The notes beneath the pieces were generated by a model. The model saw only the letters and a list, made by a program, of their open reading frames with translations. It did not search any database and was not told the origin of the DNA. From Accumulibacter sp. (lineage in GTDB: Bacteria; Pseudomonadota; Gammaproteobacteria; Burkholderiales; Rhodocyclaceae), in contig NZ_JAMTDQ010000113.1 of the NCBI RefSeq assembly GCF_023806635.1, positions 1 to 49,713 on the forward strand: a stretch of 49,713 nt of DNA. The letters are read 5' to 3'. The translations under genes and the position numbers were made by a program. Below are positions 18,001-24,389 of this stretch, one piece after another; the stretch's first letter is position 1; the number at the start of each line of letters is the position of its first letter.

Positions 18001-18239
18001 CGGGCCTGCAAGCGATTGCGCGCAGCTCGGTCGCCTTCTCCGCCGAGGAACTCGAGCCCGTCGTCATCAGGGGGCAGAATCAGCTGAACCCATTCCAGCT
18101 CTGACAGCGCGTCTCGCAGTTCGGCGAACGCAAAGAGGGAGAACGAGGGCGTGACGCAGCTGAGCTGATTGCCGCGCTTGAGGTGCGGACGCATCAGATC
18201 GATGACCCGGTCTGCGCCGGTGTTATGGATCAGCTTCAT
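15042..18239 (-). CDS. SNF2-family helicase with N-terminal PLD-like region
   Basis: The 1065-residue protein has an N-terminal 160 residues resembling a degenerate phospholipase-D-like fold (MKLIHNTGADRVIDLMRPHL). No intact HxK motif is visible there. The SNF2/SF2 motor follows: ADSVGLGKT (253-261, motif I), LVVIDESHNF (339-348, motif II, DESH), MLSATPVNN (motif III) and the C-terminal half with QRFGRIDRIGSPNE (motif VI). Such ATPases translocate on double-stranded DNA. Similar helicases occur in several phage-defence islands beside DUF4391 and type III genes. It lies 12 bp after the WYL gene and overlaps DUF4391. It probably gives the restriction system an extra motor or remodelling activity. 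Confidence 0.85.
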   Translation of the reverse strand: MKLIHNTGADRVIDLMRPHLKRGNQLSCVTPSFSLFAFAELRDALSELEWVQLILPPDDDGLEFLGGEGDRAARNRLQARWLANQCAKWITDKVELRRALGPVPQGAAVMRNSDATPAQVVLGSFAFSTDGLGLTPGNPMSLIQASESADEATQLAKWLEQQWAAMPRQPDTRSALIQALCAMGEHRDPFTLYTLILHHLFRDSGDEMDEERIVKSATGIRNTVVWKKLFKFQRDGVVGAIDKLNRFGGCIIADSVGLGKTFEALAIIKYHELRNDRVLVLAPKRLRDNWTLYKANDKRNVLAADRFNYDVLNHTDLSRDGGTSGDIDLSHVNWGNYDLVVIDESHNFRNKATHKGKESRYDRLMRRIIQEGVKTRVLMLSATPVNNRLADLRNQIAFVTEGDDTALLEHGIASIEATTRKAQAQFNRWLNLDESEKTPARLVEMLGFDYFTLLDHLTIARSRRHIEKYYGTGETGRFPDRLPPINIKADVDRAGEFRSIRDINLEIRRLNLASYAPLRYVLPHKQAAYDAKYSTQIRGGESYFRQVDREESLIHLLRVNVLKRMESAVSSFTLTVQRQLRDVEATLAHIEAHADDVEEIDIADVDIDDPEFETLLVGRKVKVLLSDVDLIRWKQDLVEDRNRLATLLAAAMQVDSARDAKLTALRDMIENKCRSPINAGNRKIIVFTAFADTAEYLYAQLAPWAKTTLGIESALVTGSGRNQSTLPSLRKDLASILTTFSPRSKERPAELATEGELDLLFATDCISEGQNLQDCDWLINYDIHWNPVRIIQRFGRIDRIGSPNERIQLVNFWPNIELEEYINLEQRVSGRMVLLDVSATGEENLIEQQSGNPMNDLEYRRKQLLKLQDTVIDLEDLSTGVSITDLTLTDFRIDLAQYLKAHPGKLDNQPLGAYAVTTTIDADIPPGVIFCLRAEGPAARKAKESDYPLAPHYLVHVGDDGTVLLPYTQAKRVLDRLKRLALGRELPDAGACARFDKVTKHGEDMRRAQKLLAASVASVVGKNEERAVASLFSPGGTHAIKGEFAGSNDFEVLAFLVVLAEVDTP

Positions 18240-18251
18240 GGTCGCTCCCGT

Positions 18252-19160
18252 TCAGTCATCTATCGACGCTTCTGCATTGGCCTGTGCAAAGCCTGGCGCC
18301 AAGATGGCGCTGTGCACACCGTAGATCGCAAGGTAGTCCTTCAGCCACAACCGGTACTCATGGCCGCGCAGACTGTGGTCGGGGGAACAGTCCACACTCC
18401 ACTTGCGCAGGATGTATCCGGCCGTGGCGGCACGGAGCTTCATCCGCAGCACCCCGTCGCGCATGCCGTAATCCATTTCGGTGATCTCCGGCCGGGGCTG
18501 ATCGGGATGCGCAACCAGCTCCAGTTCGACGATCCGGGTCCACTGAATGTCTTGATCGCTCATCTCGTGGGGAGCCACTGGCTGCCCCTTGAGCACCATC
18601 GGGCGCTTGATCCGGGTGATGACGAAATCCCTAAACTCCTGGGACTTCCGGTCGAAGGCGCGAACGTGCCAGCGAAGGCCGTTATCGATCAGCGCGAACG
18701 GGACGATCTCCCGCTCGGTGCGGCCACTGGAGATGGAGTGGTACTCGATGCCGAGCGGACATTCTTGGTGGATCGCCCGGGTCACGCTCGCCAGCACATC
18801 CAAGTCCGGGTGGGTAAGCCGTGACGGGCTCTCGCTGGCCACCCACGCCTTGAGCCGCATCGGTTCGCCGTCGCCGAAGCCCTGGGTCAGCCACGACAGC
18901 ACCCGCTCCGGGGGGAACTCGAATACGGACTGAAATTCTGGTCCCAGGATGTAGGACTTGCCTTTGGAGTCGTAGTCGATGTTGCCTGGCGCCAGCTCCT
19001 TGTAAAGCGCAAGATCCCTGGATGCGGCGGCGGCCTGGATGCCAAACCGTGTGACCAAGTCCTGACGACGTATCTCCCCAATGAAACGCACGCGCAACTC
19101 CACGAACGCGAGCCGATCGCGTTGTGGCTGGGTTAGATCTGCAAGCTGATCGTTCGACAT
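18252..19160 (-). CDS. WYL-domain transcriptional regulator (BrxR/CapW-like)
   Basis: The 302-residue product has a winged-helix N-terminus (about 15-75: RRQDLVTRFGIQAAAASRDL) and a WYL domain (about 120-205, with IEYHSISSG and LRWHVRAFDR). The C-terminal WCX-like part (about 210-290) is KWSVDCSPDHSLRGHEYRLW and what follows. This is the layout of BrxR and CapW, repressors that sit upstream of BREX, CBASS and other defence operons and are thought to sense nucleic acid or nucleotide signals. It is the first gene of the minus-strand operon, directly behind the promoter at 19211-19239, so it probably autoregulates the whole nine-gene run. Confidence 0.85.
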   Translation of the reverse strand: MSNDQLADLTQPQRDRLAFVELRVRFIGEIRRQDLVTRFGIQAAAASRDLALYKELAPGNIDYDSKGKSYILGPEFQSVFEFPPERVLSWLTQGFGDGEPMRLKAWVASESPSRLTHPDLDVLASVTRAIHQECPLGIEYHSISSGRTEREIVPFALIDNGLRWHVRAFDRKSQEFRDFVITRIKRPMVLKGQPVAPHEMSDQDIQWTRIVELELVAHPDQPRPEITEMDYGMRDGVLRMKLRAATAGYILRKWSVDCSPDHSLRGHEYRLWLKDYLAIYGVHSAILAPGFAQANAEASIDD

Positions 19161-19494
19161 CCTGGCTGGCTCTTTCGGGTTAGCGAATGCTTGTGCGGGT
19201 TATTGCCGGAAGTATATGGTCCGCTCTAGAATCTGTCCATGATGCTTTTTTGATATTATTGTGCGTCGCATTGTGATAACCACTATGGCGCAGCGACGAG
19301 AGGACGGCTACGCAATTTTCACAACCGCGGTAGGCTGAGTGGTGCATGACGGAATTTTAATGCCGGCGTGTGCGCGGGAAGTTATGGAGCGCCACTGTGG
19401 TCGCGGCGGACATGAGTACAGTCGTTCGCTCGCGAAATCAGGGGCAAGAATCGATGCTATTGCCAGGAAATGGCGTCTCGTGGGAGGGCAAGGA
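19161..19494. other. Divergent regulatory region between WYL and LysR genes
   Basis: These 334 bp contain the minus-strand defence promoter and the leader of the LysR gene. A CGTCGC/GCGACG inverted repeat (near 19264 and 19294) and short AT-rich tracts could bind the WYL or LysR regulator. The plus-strand frame is open from 19339, but I read that stretch as leader rather than coding. Confidence 0.4.
19211..19239 (-). promoter_or_regulatory. Sigma70-type promoter of the WYL-restriction-TIR operon
   Basis: Read on the minus strand, a -35 box TGGACA (19239-19234) and a -10 box TATACT (19216-19211) are separated by exactly 17 bp. Each matches consensus at five of six positions. Transcription would start near 19204 and leave a leader of about 44 nt before the WYL ATG at 19160. 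The spacer contains the palindrome TCTAGA, which could be part of an operator. Confidence 0.65.
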
Positions 19495-20391
19495 TTGGAA
19501 TTGCGTCATCTTCGCTGCTTCGTTGTCCTCGCGGAGGAGTTGCACTTCACTCGTGCCGCTGAACGATTGCATATCGAGCAGTCCCCACTGTCCCGTACCA
19601 TCAAAGAACTCGAAGACGAACTTGGCGTGCTGCTATTTGACCGTGATCGGCGCGGTACGCGGCTGACACAGGCTGGCGAAGTCTTCCTCCAGGATGTGCG
19701 TCGGGTGTTTTCGACGCTGGAACTGGCCCGTGAAAATGTCAAGGCCGTTTCCTCCGGTTACCTAGGCATTCTTCGAATTGCCGTCCCCAGTGGATGCATC
19801 GACCCGCGCCTCTCAACCTTTCTCGCACGCTGCCGCGAGGAAGATCCGGCCGTCGAGATACGCCTAACCGAGACGTCGCTGGCCGATCAATTACGCGGAC
19901 TCCGTTCAGGGAGCTTCAATTTGGGGTTTGCGTATACCACCAAGGTCGGGGATGGCATCATCGCCGAACCGATCTGGGTTGACTCGGTAGCCGTAGCGGT
20001 GCCCGCACGCCATCCGCTGCTCGTGCACAAACAAATCCCCATGGAGGACTTGATACGTTATCCGCTCGTGGTGGCCGATCCCCGGCTATTCGGGAACTGT
20101 GATTGCGAAGTGGGTCAATTGCTGCGCGATGCAGCGGTCAAGCTCGATGTCGAATACGTTGCCTCGATGGACATGATGCTGACGTTGGTCGCAGCAGGCT
20201 ATGGCGTTGGATTCGCGAACGCTGCGCGAATAAAAGTTTTAAATCGTCCCGACATCGTCATGCGTCCCCTCGCGACGCCCAACGTCATTCACACGACCTA
20301 CCTGTTACGACCGGAAAGCGACCCTGGCGCCCCTGCTGCCATAGCTCTGGATCGATTTATCGCGCGTTTGCACGACCAGCTAGACGAGTGA
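19495..20391 (+). CDS. LysR-family transcriptional regulator
   Basis: I chose the TTG at 19495 because GGAGG lies seven bases upstream and the product (298 residues) then begins at the canonical LysR start LELRHLRCFVVLAEELHF. The open frame back to 19339 gives an untypical tail. The winged helix-turn-helix covers residues about 1-65 (FTRAAERLHIEQSPLSRTIK). The periplasmic-binding-protein-like effector domain covers 90-295 (LRIAVPSG, DPRLSTFLARCREEDP). It lies in the ICE between the defence operon and the integrase, near a related effector-domain-only protein at 20810. It may control ICE or cargo genes; its ligand is unknown. Confidence 0.85.
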   Translation: MELRHLRCFVVLAEELHFTRAAERLHIEQSPLSRTIKELEDELGVLLFDRDRRGTRLTQAGEVFLQDVRRVFSTLELARENVKAVSSGYLGILRIAVPSGCIDPRLSTFLARCREEDPAVEIRLTETSLADQLRGLRSGSFNLGFAYTTKVGDGIIAEPIWVDSVAVAVPARHPLLVHKQIPMEDLIRYPLVVADPRLFGNCDCEVGQLLRDAAVKLDVEYVASMDMMLTLVAAGYGVGFANAARIKVLNRPDIVMRPLATPNVIHTTYLLRPESDPGAPAAIALDRFIARLHDQLDE

Positions 20392-20419
20392 CGGGCAATG
20401 CCCCGTTCCTTTGCGCTGG

Positions 20420-20713
20420 CTATGTTCTCGGTCCCGAGCGCAGGTTTTCCTCCGTCGCGGCGATCAGAGCCGCGGCACTCCTGTTCAGCGCGGCGGCGAT
20501 TCTGAGGATCAGCGCCAGCGTGGGCATGTGTTCGCCGCGCTCGATCTTGCCCATGTGGGAGCGCTCGATTTCTGCCAAGGCGGCCAGCTCTTCCTGGGCC
20601 ATCCCCTGTTCCATCCGGGCCGCCCGAACGGCTTGGCCGAAGGCCAAAGCCGGTTCAGGTTCATAGGTCGTCGATCCGACAGGGCGGCCGCGCTGGATAG
20701 TACGCTTTTGCAT
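20420..20713 (-). CDS. Small XRE-family HTH regulator
   Basis: The 97-residue protein starts at ATG 20713 (MQKRTIQRGRPVG); a TTG two codons upstream is also open. Residues about 28-85 are a Cro/C1-type helix-turn-helix: FGQAVRAARMEQGMAQEELA, then EIERSHMGKIERGEHMPTL. No effector domain is present. No Shine-Dalgarno sequence is visible, so initiation may be leaderless or weak. The gene is convergent with LysR and divergent from the effector-domain gene at 20810. Palindromic TTTAAC/GTTAAA sites between the two divergent starts are a likely operator. Confidence 0.82.
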   Translation of the reverse strand: MQKRTIQRGRPVGSTTYEPEPALAFGQAVRAARMEQGMAQEELAALAEIERSHMGKIERGEHMPTLALILRIAAALNRSAAALIAATEENLRSGPRT

Positions 20714-20741
20714 TGGCAAAAGCGTCGAATATCGCCATACT

Positions 20742-20774
20742 TTTAACCACGTTAAATTTAACTCTTGCTATCAT
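20742..20774. promoter_or_regulatory. Palindromic operator and divergent promoter for the XRE and effector-domain genes
   Basis: TTTAAC-CAC-GTTAAA (20742-20756) and the overlapping perfect palindrome GTTAAATTTAAC (20751-20762) form a three-half-site array. On the plus strand an extended -10, TGCTATCAT (20766-20774), follows directly. On the minus strand a TTAACG box and a GATATT box with 16-bp spacing overlap the array. The layout suits autorepression by the small XRE protein. Confidence 0.5.
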
Positions 20775-20809
20775 GGCAGGGGGCCGCGTGCCCAGATTTC
20801 CTTCATGAA

Positions 20810-21460
20810 GTGACACCCTTGAGTGCTCCCGACCAATCACCGATTCTGAGGCTCGCCGTATCGGCCGACGCACTGTCGCCACGGCTCGCGAGTCTGCTGG
20901 CCCTGCAACGCGCCGAGGAACCGGAGACCATCATCCTGCTGCAGGAGGTTGCCGCCGGGGATTTGGTCCGTGGGCTCGAGGACGGCACCTACGACGTCGG
21001 TATGGCCCTGGCGGCCACAACAACAGCCTTCACCATGAACGCACAGCCGCTTTGGGCAGATGAATTGGCCTTGGCGGTTCCGTTGCGCTCGCCGTTGCTT
21101 GCGTACCCCGCAGTTTCGCTGGACGCCTTGCTGCACTATCCGCTGCTTCAATGGTGCCTGTGGGCATGTGAAGCACTGCGCCAGCAGGTGGATGCGCGCT
21201 TCGACCCTGAAATGCATTCTGCCAAAGATGTCACGTCCTTCGATCTCTTGGCAGTGCTGGTGGCGGCAGGCTTTGCTGTCGGCATTGCGCCCCGCTCGCA
21301 CATCGCCCGGGCTCGCGGCTGGGGTGTCGCCATGCGTCCACTGGCGAACGGCCCCTATCTCGTCAGCACCCAGTTGCTACGGAGGCCCCACGGATCGGCA
21401 CGAGCTGTCGAGCGGTTTGCCGAACGGGCGGTGAAGGTGGCAGCTACCGAAGCCGCCTGA
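20810..21460 (+). CDS. LysR-type effector (substrate-binding) domain lacking the DNA-binding domain
   Basis: The product of about 216 residues aligns by eye with the effector half of the LysR protein at 19495: LRLAVSADALSPRLASLLAL here against LRIAVPSGCIDPRLSTFLAR there. The later ELALAVPLRSPLLAYP against SVAVAVPARHPLLVHK also matches. There is no helix-turn-helix. The start is uncertain: GTG 20810 and TTG 20819 are candidates, and the frame is open from 20765. The DNA-binding half is not present as a pseudogene upstream; a dedicated promoter and operator are there instead. This suggests a deliberate domain-only gene. It may form mixed dimers with the full-length LysR or hold a ligand. It ends 61 bp from the convergent integrase gene. 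Confidence 0.7.
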   Translation: MTPLSAPDQSPILRLAVSADALSPRLASLLALQRAEEPETIILLQEVAAGDLVRGLEDGTYDVGMALAATTTAFTMNAQPLWADELALAVPLRSPLLAYPAVSLDALLHYPLLQWCLWACEALRQQVDARFDPEMHSAKDVTSFDLLAVLVAAGFAVGIAPRSHIARARGWGVAMRPLANGPYLVSTQLLRRPHGSARAVERFAERAVKVAATEAA

Positions 21461-21521
21461 CCTTGGCATCTGTCGCCCCTTCGGGTATTTCCCGGTAGCT
21501 CACCGTTCGACGGTATGCCTT

Positions 21522-23447
21522 TCAATCGTCCACCATCGGCATTACCGGACCGGCCGCGATGGCCTTTTCAACCAATTGCTGAACGCTCTGCCGCACCTGA
21601 ATCGAGTATGGCATCGGCGCCAGCGGCTCCTCTCGTTGTGCACACTGCTCCACGACCACCCGCACGGCGATCTTCATGTTCTCGGGCGTCACCGCCTCGA
21701 TGGGCGGCCGGCTTCCCAAGGCGTCATGCGGTCGCAGCAGGGCGTGATAGATATCCCAGGTATCCACGCCACGGGGCGTCTGCCTAAGGATGGCCTGCAC
21801 CAGTTGGCGCTTGAGCGAATCGAGCTGCCACACCGGCACCCGCTGGCCCTTGTTCCCCAGTTGAATCGACAGCAGGTTGCCGGCCTGGATCTCGTAGGTG
21901 ATCCAGCGGCGCGACTTGCCGGCCAACTTGGCGTAGTCGGCCACCACCAGGTTGTCCGGTCCCTCGAAAATTTCCAGCAGCTTCAGCCGTTCGCGTTGCA
22001 GCTCGGAGAGCTTCGGCTGCGCGTACTCCGGCATCTCCACGGCCGACAGGCGCTGCGTCGCCGGTGCAATCGTCGGCAAGCTCTGCTCGGTGGGCGCTAC
22101 CAGCAGGATCGGCGCATGCTGCCCAGGAGTCGGCAGCGGGGTGGTCTGCTGCCCGGCGATCGTCGGCAGGCCCTGCAGGTGGATGGTCAGGTGCATGCCG
22201 GCGACCTGCACCTGGTTCTGCTCGAACAGGTCCAGGCGGTCGGCCCAGTCCTGCATCATCACGCGGCGCTGCTCGACGTACTCGGCGTGGTTATAGGTGG
22301 CGCTGATGCGGTTGGGGTCGGCGTGCGAGAGCTGGGCGTCCACCCATACCTTCGGATAGCCCAGTTCGTTGAGGGCCGTCGAGAGCGTCGCGCGAATGCC
22401 GTGGCCGGTCAGCCGATCCTCGTAGCCCATGCGCTTGAGGGCCGCGTTGAGCGTGTTCTCGCTCATGCGGTCGCTGATGCGTTTGACGCCGGCGAACAGG
22501 TACTTCTGCGCCGGTTTGAAATCCTCGAGCATGTAGCGGACGATCTCCATCGCCTGGACGGACAGCGGGACGATGTACGGCGGGATGTCGGTGACGCGCT
22601 TGCGCTTTTTGCGGGTGAGCATCTTGCGCTGCTTGAGCGACATAACGGGGATGATCCACAACCCCCGATCCAGATCGAACTGATCGGGCGTGGCCAGGCG
22701 CAGCTCACCCGTTCGCACTCCCGTCAGGAGCAGCAGGCGGATCGCCAGTTGCGTTTTCAGCATGCCGCGGTATTTGCGCAGCGTCTGCAGAAACCCGGGG
22801 AGTTCGGCCATGCGCAGGAACGGGTTGTGTTCGACCGGCGGCAGCGGCACCGCGACCACGTGCAGCTCGGTGGCCGGGTGGGTCTCCATGGCCGGGATGA
22901 CGACCATCGCGTAGTCGAACAACTGCTTGAGCCAGGTACGTACCTTCTCGGCCACCGACAGCGAATTGCGCTTTTCGATGCGGCCGACCACTTCCAGCAG
23001 ATGAGGTCGGGTGACCTCGTAGATGGTCAGCCGCTTCAGGTAAGGAAAAACGTCCTTCTTGAAGACGCGGCGAATCTGCTCCAGCGAACTCTGGCGGCCC
23101 TCATCGAGCGTGAGCTGGCGATGCTCCATCCACTTCTCGTAGACCGCCATGAAGGTGTTCTCGCCGGCGAGCTTGATGGCCTGGCGCTTTTGCTTGCGCT
23201 CGGTACGCGGGTTGATGCCCCTGGCGACCAGCGAGCGCGCTTCGTCGCGCAGTTCCCGCGCATCGCGCAGCGACAGCTCGGGATAGCAGCCCAGGGAGAT
23301 GCGAACGCGCCGACCGACCCAGGTATAGCGGAAGTGCCAGGTCTTGGCACCAGAGGCGGAGACGAAGAGGGAAAGGCCGTCGAAATCGGCGATGGTGTAC
23401 GGCTTGCCGGTGGCTTTGGCCTGCCGGACCGTCATGTCGGTAAGCAT
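21522..23447 (-). CDS. intB13-like: IntB13-like tyrosine recombinase (ICE integrase)
   Basis: The 641-residue protein has an arm-binding N-terminal domain (1-95, VRQAKATGKPYTIADFDGLS), a core-binding region (100-200) and the tyrosine-recombinase catalytic domain. Catalytic residues are visible as Arg245 (LTGVRTGELRL), His349/Arg352 (TGHGIRATLST), His375 (LSHADPNR) and Tyr385. A C-terminal extension of about 240 residues sets it apart from short phage integrases and is typical of the IntB13 group, which targets tRNA-Gly genes. It starts from ATG 23447, with AGGAG eight bases upstream, about 240 bp from the tRNA-Gly 3' end. It therefore faces away from the attachment site, as in ICEclc, where a promoter from the other ICE end can read into int after excision. 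Confidence 0.95.
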   Translation of the reverse strand: MLTDMTVRQAKATGKPYTIADFDGLSLFVSASGAKTWHFRYTWVGRRVRISLGCYPELSLRDARELRDEARSLVARGINPRTERKQKRQAIKLAGENTFMAVYEKWMEHRQLTLDEGRQSSLEQIRRVFKKDVFPYLKRLTIYEVTRPHLLEVVGRIEKRNSLSVAEKVRTWLKQLFDYAMVVIPAMETHPATELHVVAVPLPPVEHNPFLRMAELPGFLQTLRKYRGMLKTQLAIRLLLLTGVRTGELRLATPDQFDLDRGLWIIPVMSLKQRKMLTRKKRKRVTDIPPYIVPLSVQAMEIVRYMLEDFKPAQKYLFAGVKRISDRMSENTLNAALKRMGYEDRLTGHGIRATLSTALNELGYPKVWVDAQLSHADPNRISATYNHAEYVEQRRVMMQDWADRLDLFEQNQVQVAGMHLTIHLQGLPTIAGQQTTPLPTPGQHAPILLVAPTEQSLPTIAPATQRLSAVEMPEYAQPKLSELQRERLKLLEIFEGPDNLVVADYAKLAGKSRRWITYEIQAGNLLSIQLGNKGQRVPVWQLDSLKRQLVQAILRQTPRGVDTWDIYHALLRPHDALGSRPPIEAVTPENMKIAVRVVVEQCAQREEPLAPMPYSIQVRQSVQQLVEKAIAAGPVMPMVDD

Positions 23448-23451
23448 GTGT

Positions 23452-23474
23452 CCAACTCCTGGTAGGTGAGTTGG
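23452..23474 (-). promoter_or_regulatory. Hairpin covering the integrase ribosome-binding site
   Basis: A perfect 7-bp inverted repeat (CCAACTC and GAGTTGG, 9-nt loop) lies just before the integrase ATG. The AGGAG Shine-Dalgarno sequence (complement of 23456-23460) is partly inside the right arm. In RNA the hairpin would mask it and could lower integrase translation. Confidence 0.45.
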
Positions 23475-23541
23475 ATGCCATGTTCGTTACCGGGGCCCGG
23501 CTCCTCCAGCAACAATGCGCGATGGACGCTTCCCGCATTGA

Positions 23542-23675
23542 TGTACCACTAAATGTACCGTTTTGTACCGGCTGTCAGTGGATTTCGCTGGATGTCACTG
23601 GATCGAGAAAAGGAAAAAACCTTAACCGGATCAGAGACTTACAACACTCCTTGGATTTCGGTGGAAGTCCCTGGA
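23542..23675. repeat. Direct repeats between integrase and attachment site, candidate arm-type sites
   Basis: Two 24-bp imperfect direct repeats lie at 23579-23602 and 23652-23675. Both have the form TGGATTTCG-n-TGGA-n-GTC-n-CTGGA, with 21 of 24 positions identical and 73 bp between starts. A second cluster of three TGTACC units starts at 23542, 23554 and 23564. Such repeats beside attP are typical binding sites for the integrase N-terminal domain or accessory factors. The function is inferred from position. Confidence 0.5.
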
Positions 23676-23684
23676 AAGTTGAAG

Positions 23685-23702
23685 TGGAGCGGGCGAAGGG
23701 AA
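23685..23702 (-). other. Presumed attachment site (att) at the 3' end of tRNA-Gly
   Basis: On the minus strand this is TTCCCTTCGCCCGCTCCA, the last 18 bases of the tRNA including CCA. I remember essentially this sequence as the repeated core of ICEclc insertions. It marks the boundary between the ICE (left) and the chromosome (right). The matching copy at the other end of the element is outside the window. Confidence 0.75.
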
Positions 23703-23758
23703 TCGAACCCTCGGCTCTAGCTTGGGAAGCTAGGGTATTGCCATTATACGACGCCCGC
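23685..23758 (-). tRNA. tRNA-Gly (anticodon CCC)
   Basis: A complete 74-nt cloverleaf is readable on the minus strand. The acceptor stem is GCGGGCG/CGCCCGC, followed by discriminator U and an encoded CCA. The anticodon arm is CTAGC-TTCCCAA-GCTAG with CCC at positions 34-36, and the T arm carries GGTTCGATTCC. Anticodon CCC reads GGG glycine codons. The gene remains intact because ICE insertion restores its 3' end. Confidence 0.95.
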
Positions 23759-23768
23759 GCAGGCCGAC

Positions 23769-23797
23769 ATTCTACGAGCTTGTCGGTCCTCGCACAA
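23769..23797 (-). promoter_or_regulatory. Promoter of tRNA-Gly
   Basis: On the minus strand TTGTGC (-35, 23797-23792) and TAGAAT (-10, 23774-23769) are separated by 17 bp. They lie about 10 bp before the mature tRNA 5' end at 23758. This is a good sigma70 match for a tRNA gene, and it could also read through into the ICE end. Confidence 0.6.
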
Positions 23798-23902
23798 CGC
23801 TCGCGCGCCCACGCTTGCGGTCGCCCGCTCCACGCGGGCGGTACCGGTCGCATGGCTTGGCGCGGCCAGTCCTGCCGGCGGCGGTCGGCGTTTCCGGGCT
23901 GG

Positions 23903-24256
23903 TCACTGTAGCAGCACTGGTGGCATCGGCATCGGGTCGCTGCTCAGCGGGACTGCCAGGATGCAGCGGATGGCAGCGGATGCCGGGTCACTGGAGAACG
24001 AGGCTGCCAGCGCTTCGGCATAGTTCGCAGGCGATATCTGGCGGTGGAAATAGCGCGACGTGAGGTCGAGAAAATACGAATCGGGACCCTGTATGAGGTT
24101 GGCGCCGATGCGTCGGCCGCCCACCTCGAGGTAGCCGCAGCGATCCTGCACCTGATCGAGAAACGCATCAAAGCGGCTGTCGGGCCGCCAGGCGTCAGGC
24201 GCGCACGCGGCTGCTGCGGCGACGAGCAGCAGGGCGAGCGAGTGGCGAATGGTCAC
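23903..24256 (-). CDS. Small lipoprotein of unknown function
   Basis: The 117-residue product starts at GTG 24256 and has a signal peptide with a lipobox-like end (LALLLVAAAAAC, Cys18). The mature part (FLDQVQDRCGYLEVGGRRIG, then YFLDLTSRYFHRQISPANYA) contains two further Cys and no recognised domain. A longer open frame upstream to 24577 is low-complexity and Arg/Ser-rich, so I reject it. It is the first chromosomal gene to the right of the ICE and lies with two other small envelope lipoprotein genes on the same strand. Confidence 0.6.
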   Translation of the reverse strand: MTIRHSLALLLVAAAAACAPDAWRPDSRFDAFLDQVQDRCGYLEVGGRRIGANLIQGPDSYFLDLTSRYFHRQISPANYAEALAASFSSDPASAAIRCILAVPLSSDPMPMPPVLLQ

Positions 24257-24389
24257 CGCTCGCTCGCTCCCCCGTCGCCGGTGCGGGGACGCAGCCGGGT
24301 TGCGCAAAGCAGGCGCGACGCAGCCGCCCGTTTCCCCGGTGAGAACCGGCCCCTTGCCTGGCCCGATTCCGCCGGAGACGTCGGTCCGG

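Noticed and set aside
19339-19494. N-terminal extension of the LysR gene
   Set aside because: GGAGG before TTG 19495 and the canonical LysR N-terminus place the start downstream; the extension has no domain.
21576-23465. A 629-residue plus-strand open frame antisense to the integrase
   Set aside because: The integrase on the minus strand has clear catalytic motifs. The antisense product is His/Arg/Gln-rich with no domain, a by-product of high-GC codon structure.
24336-24349. CCGGT-GAGA-ACCGG hairpin as an intrinsic terminator
   Set aside because: The stem is short and neither strand has a T-run after it.
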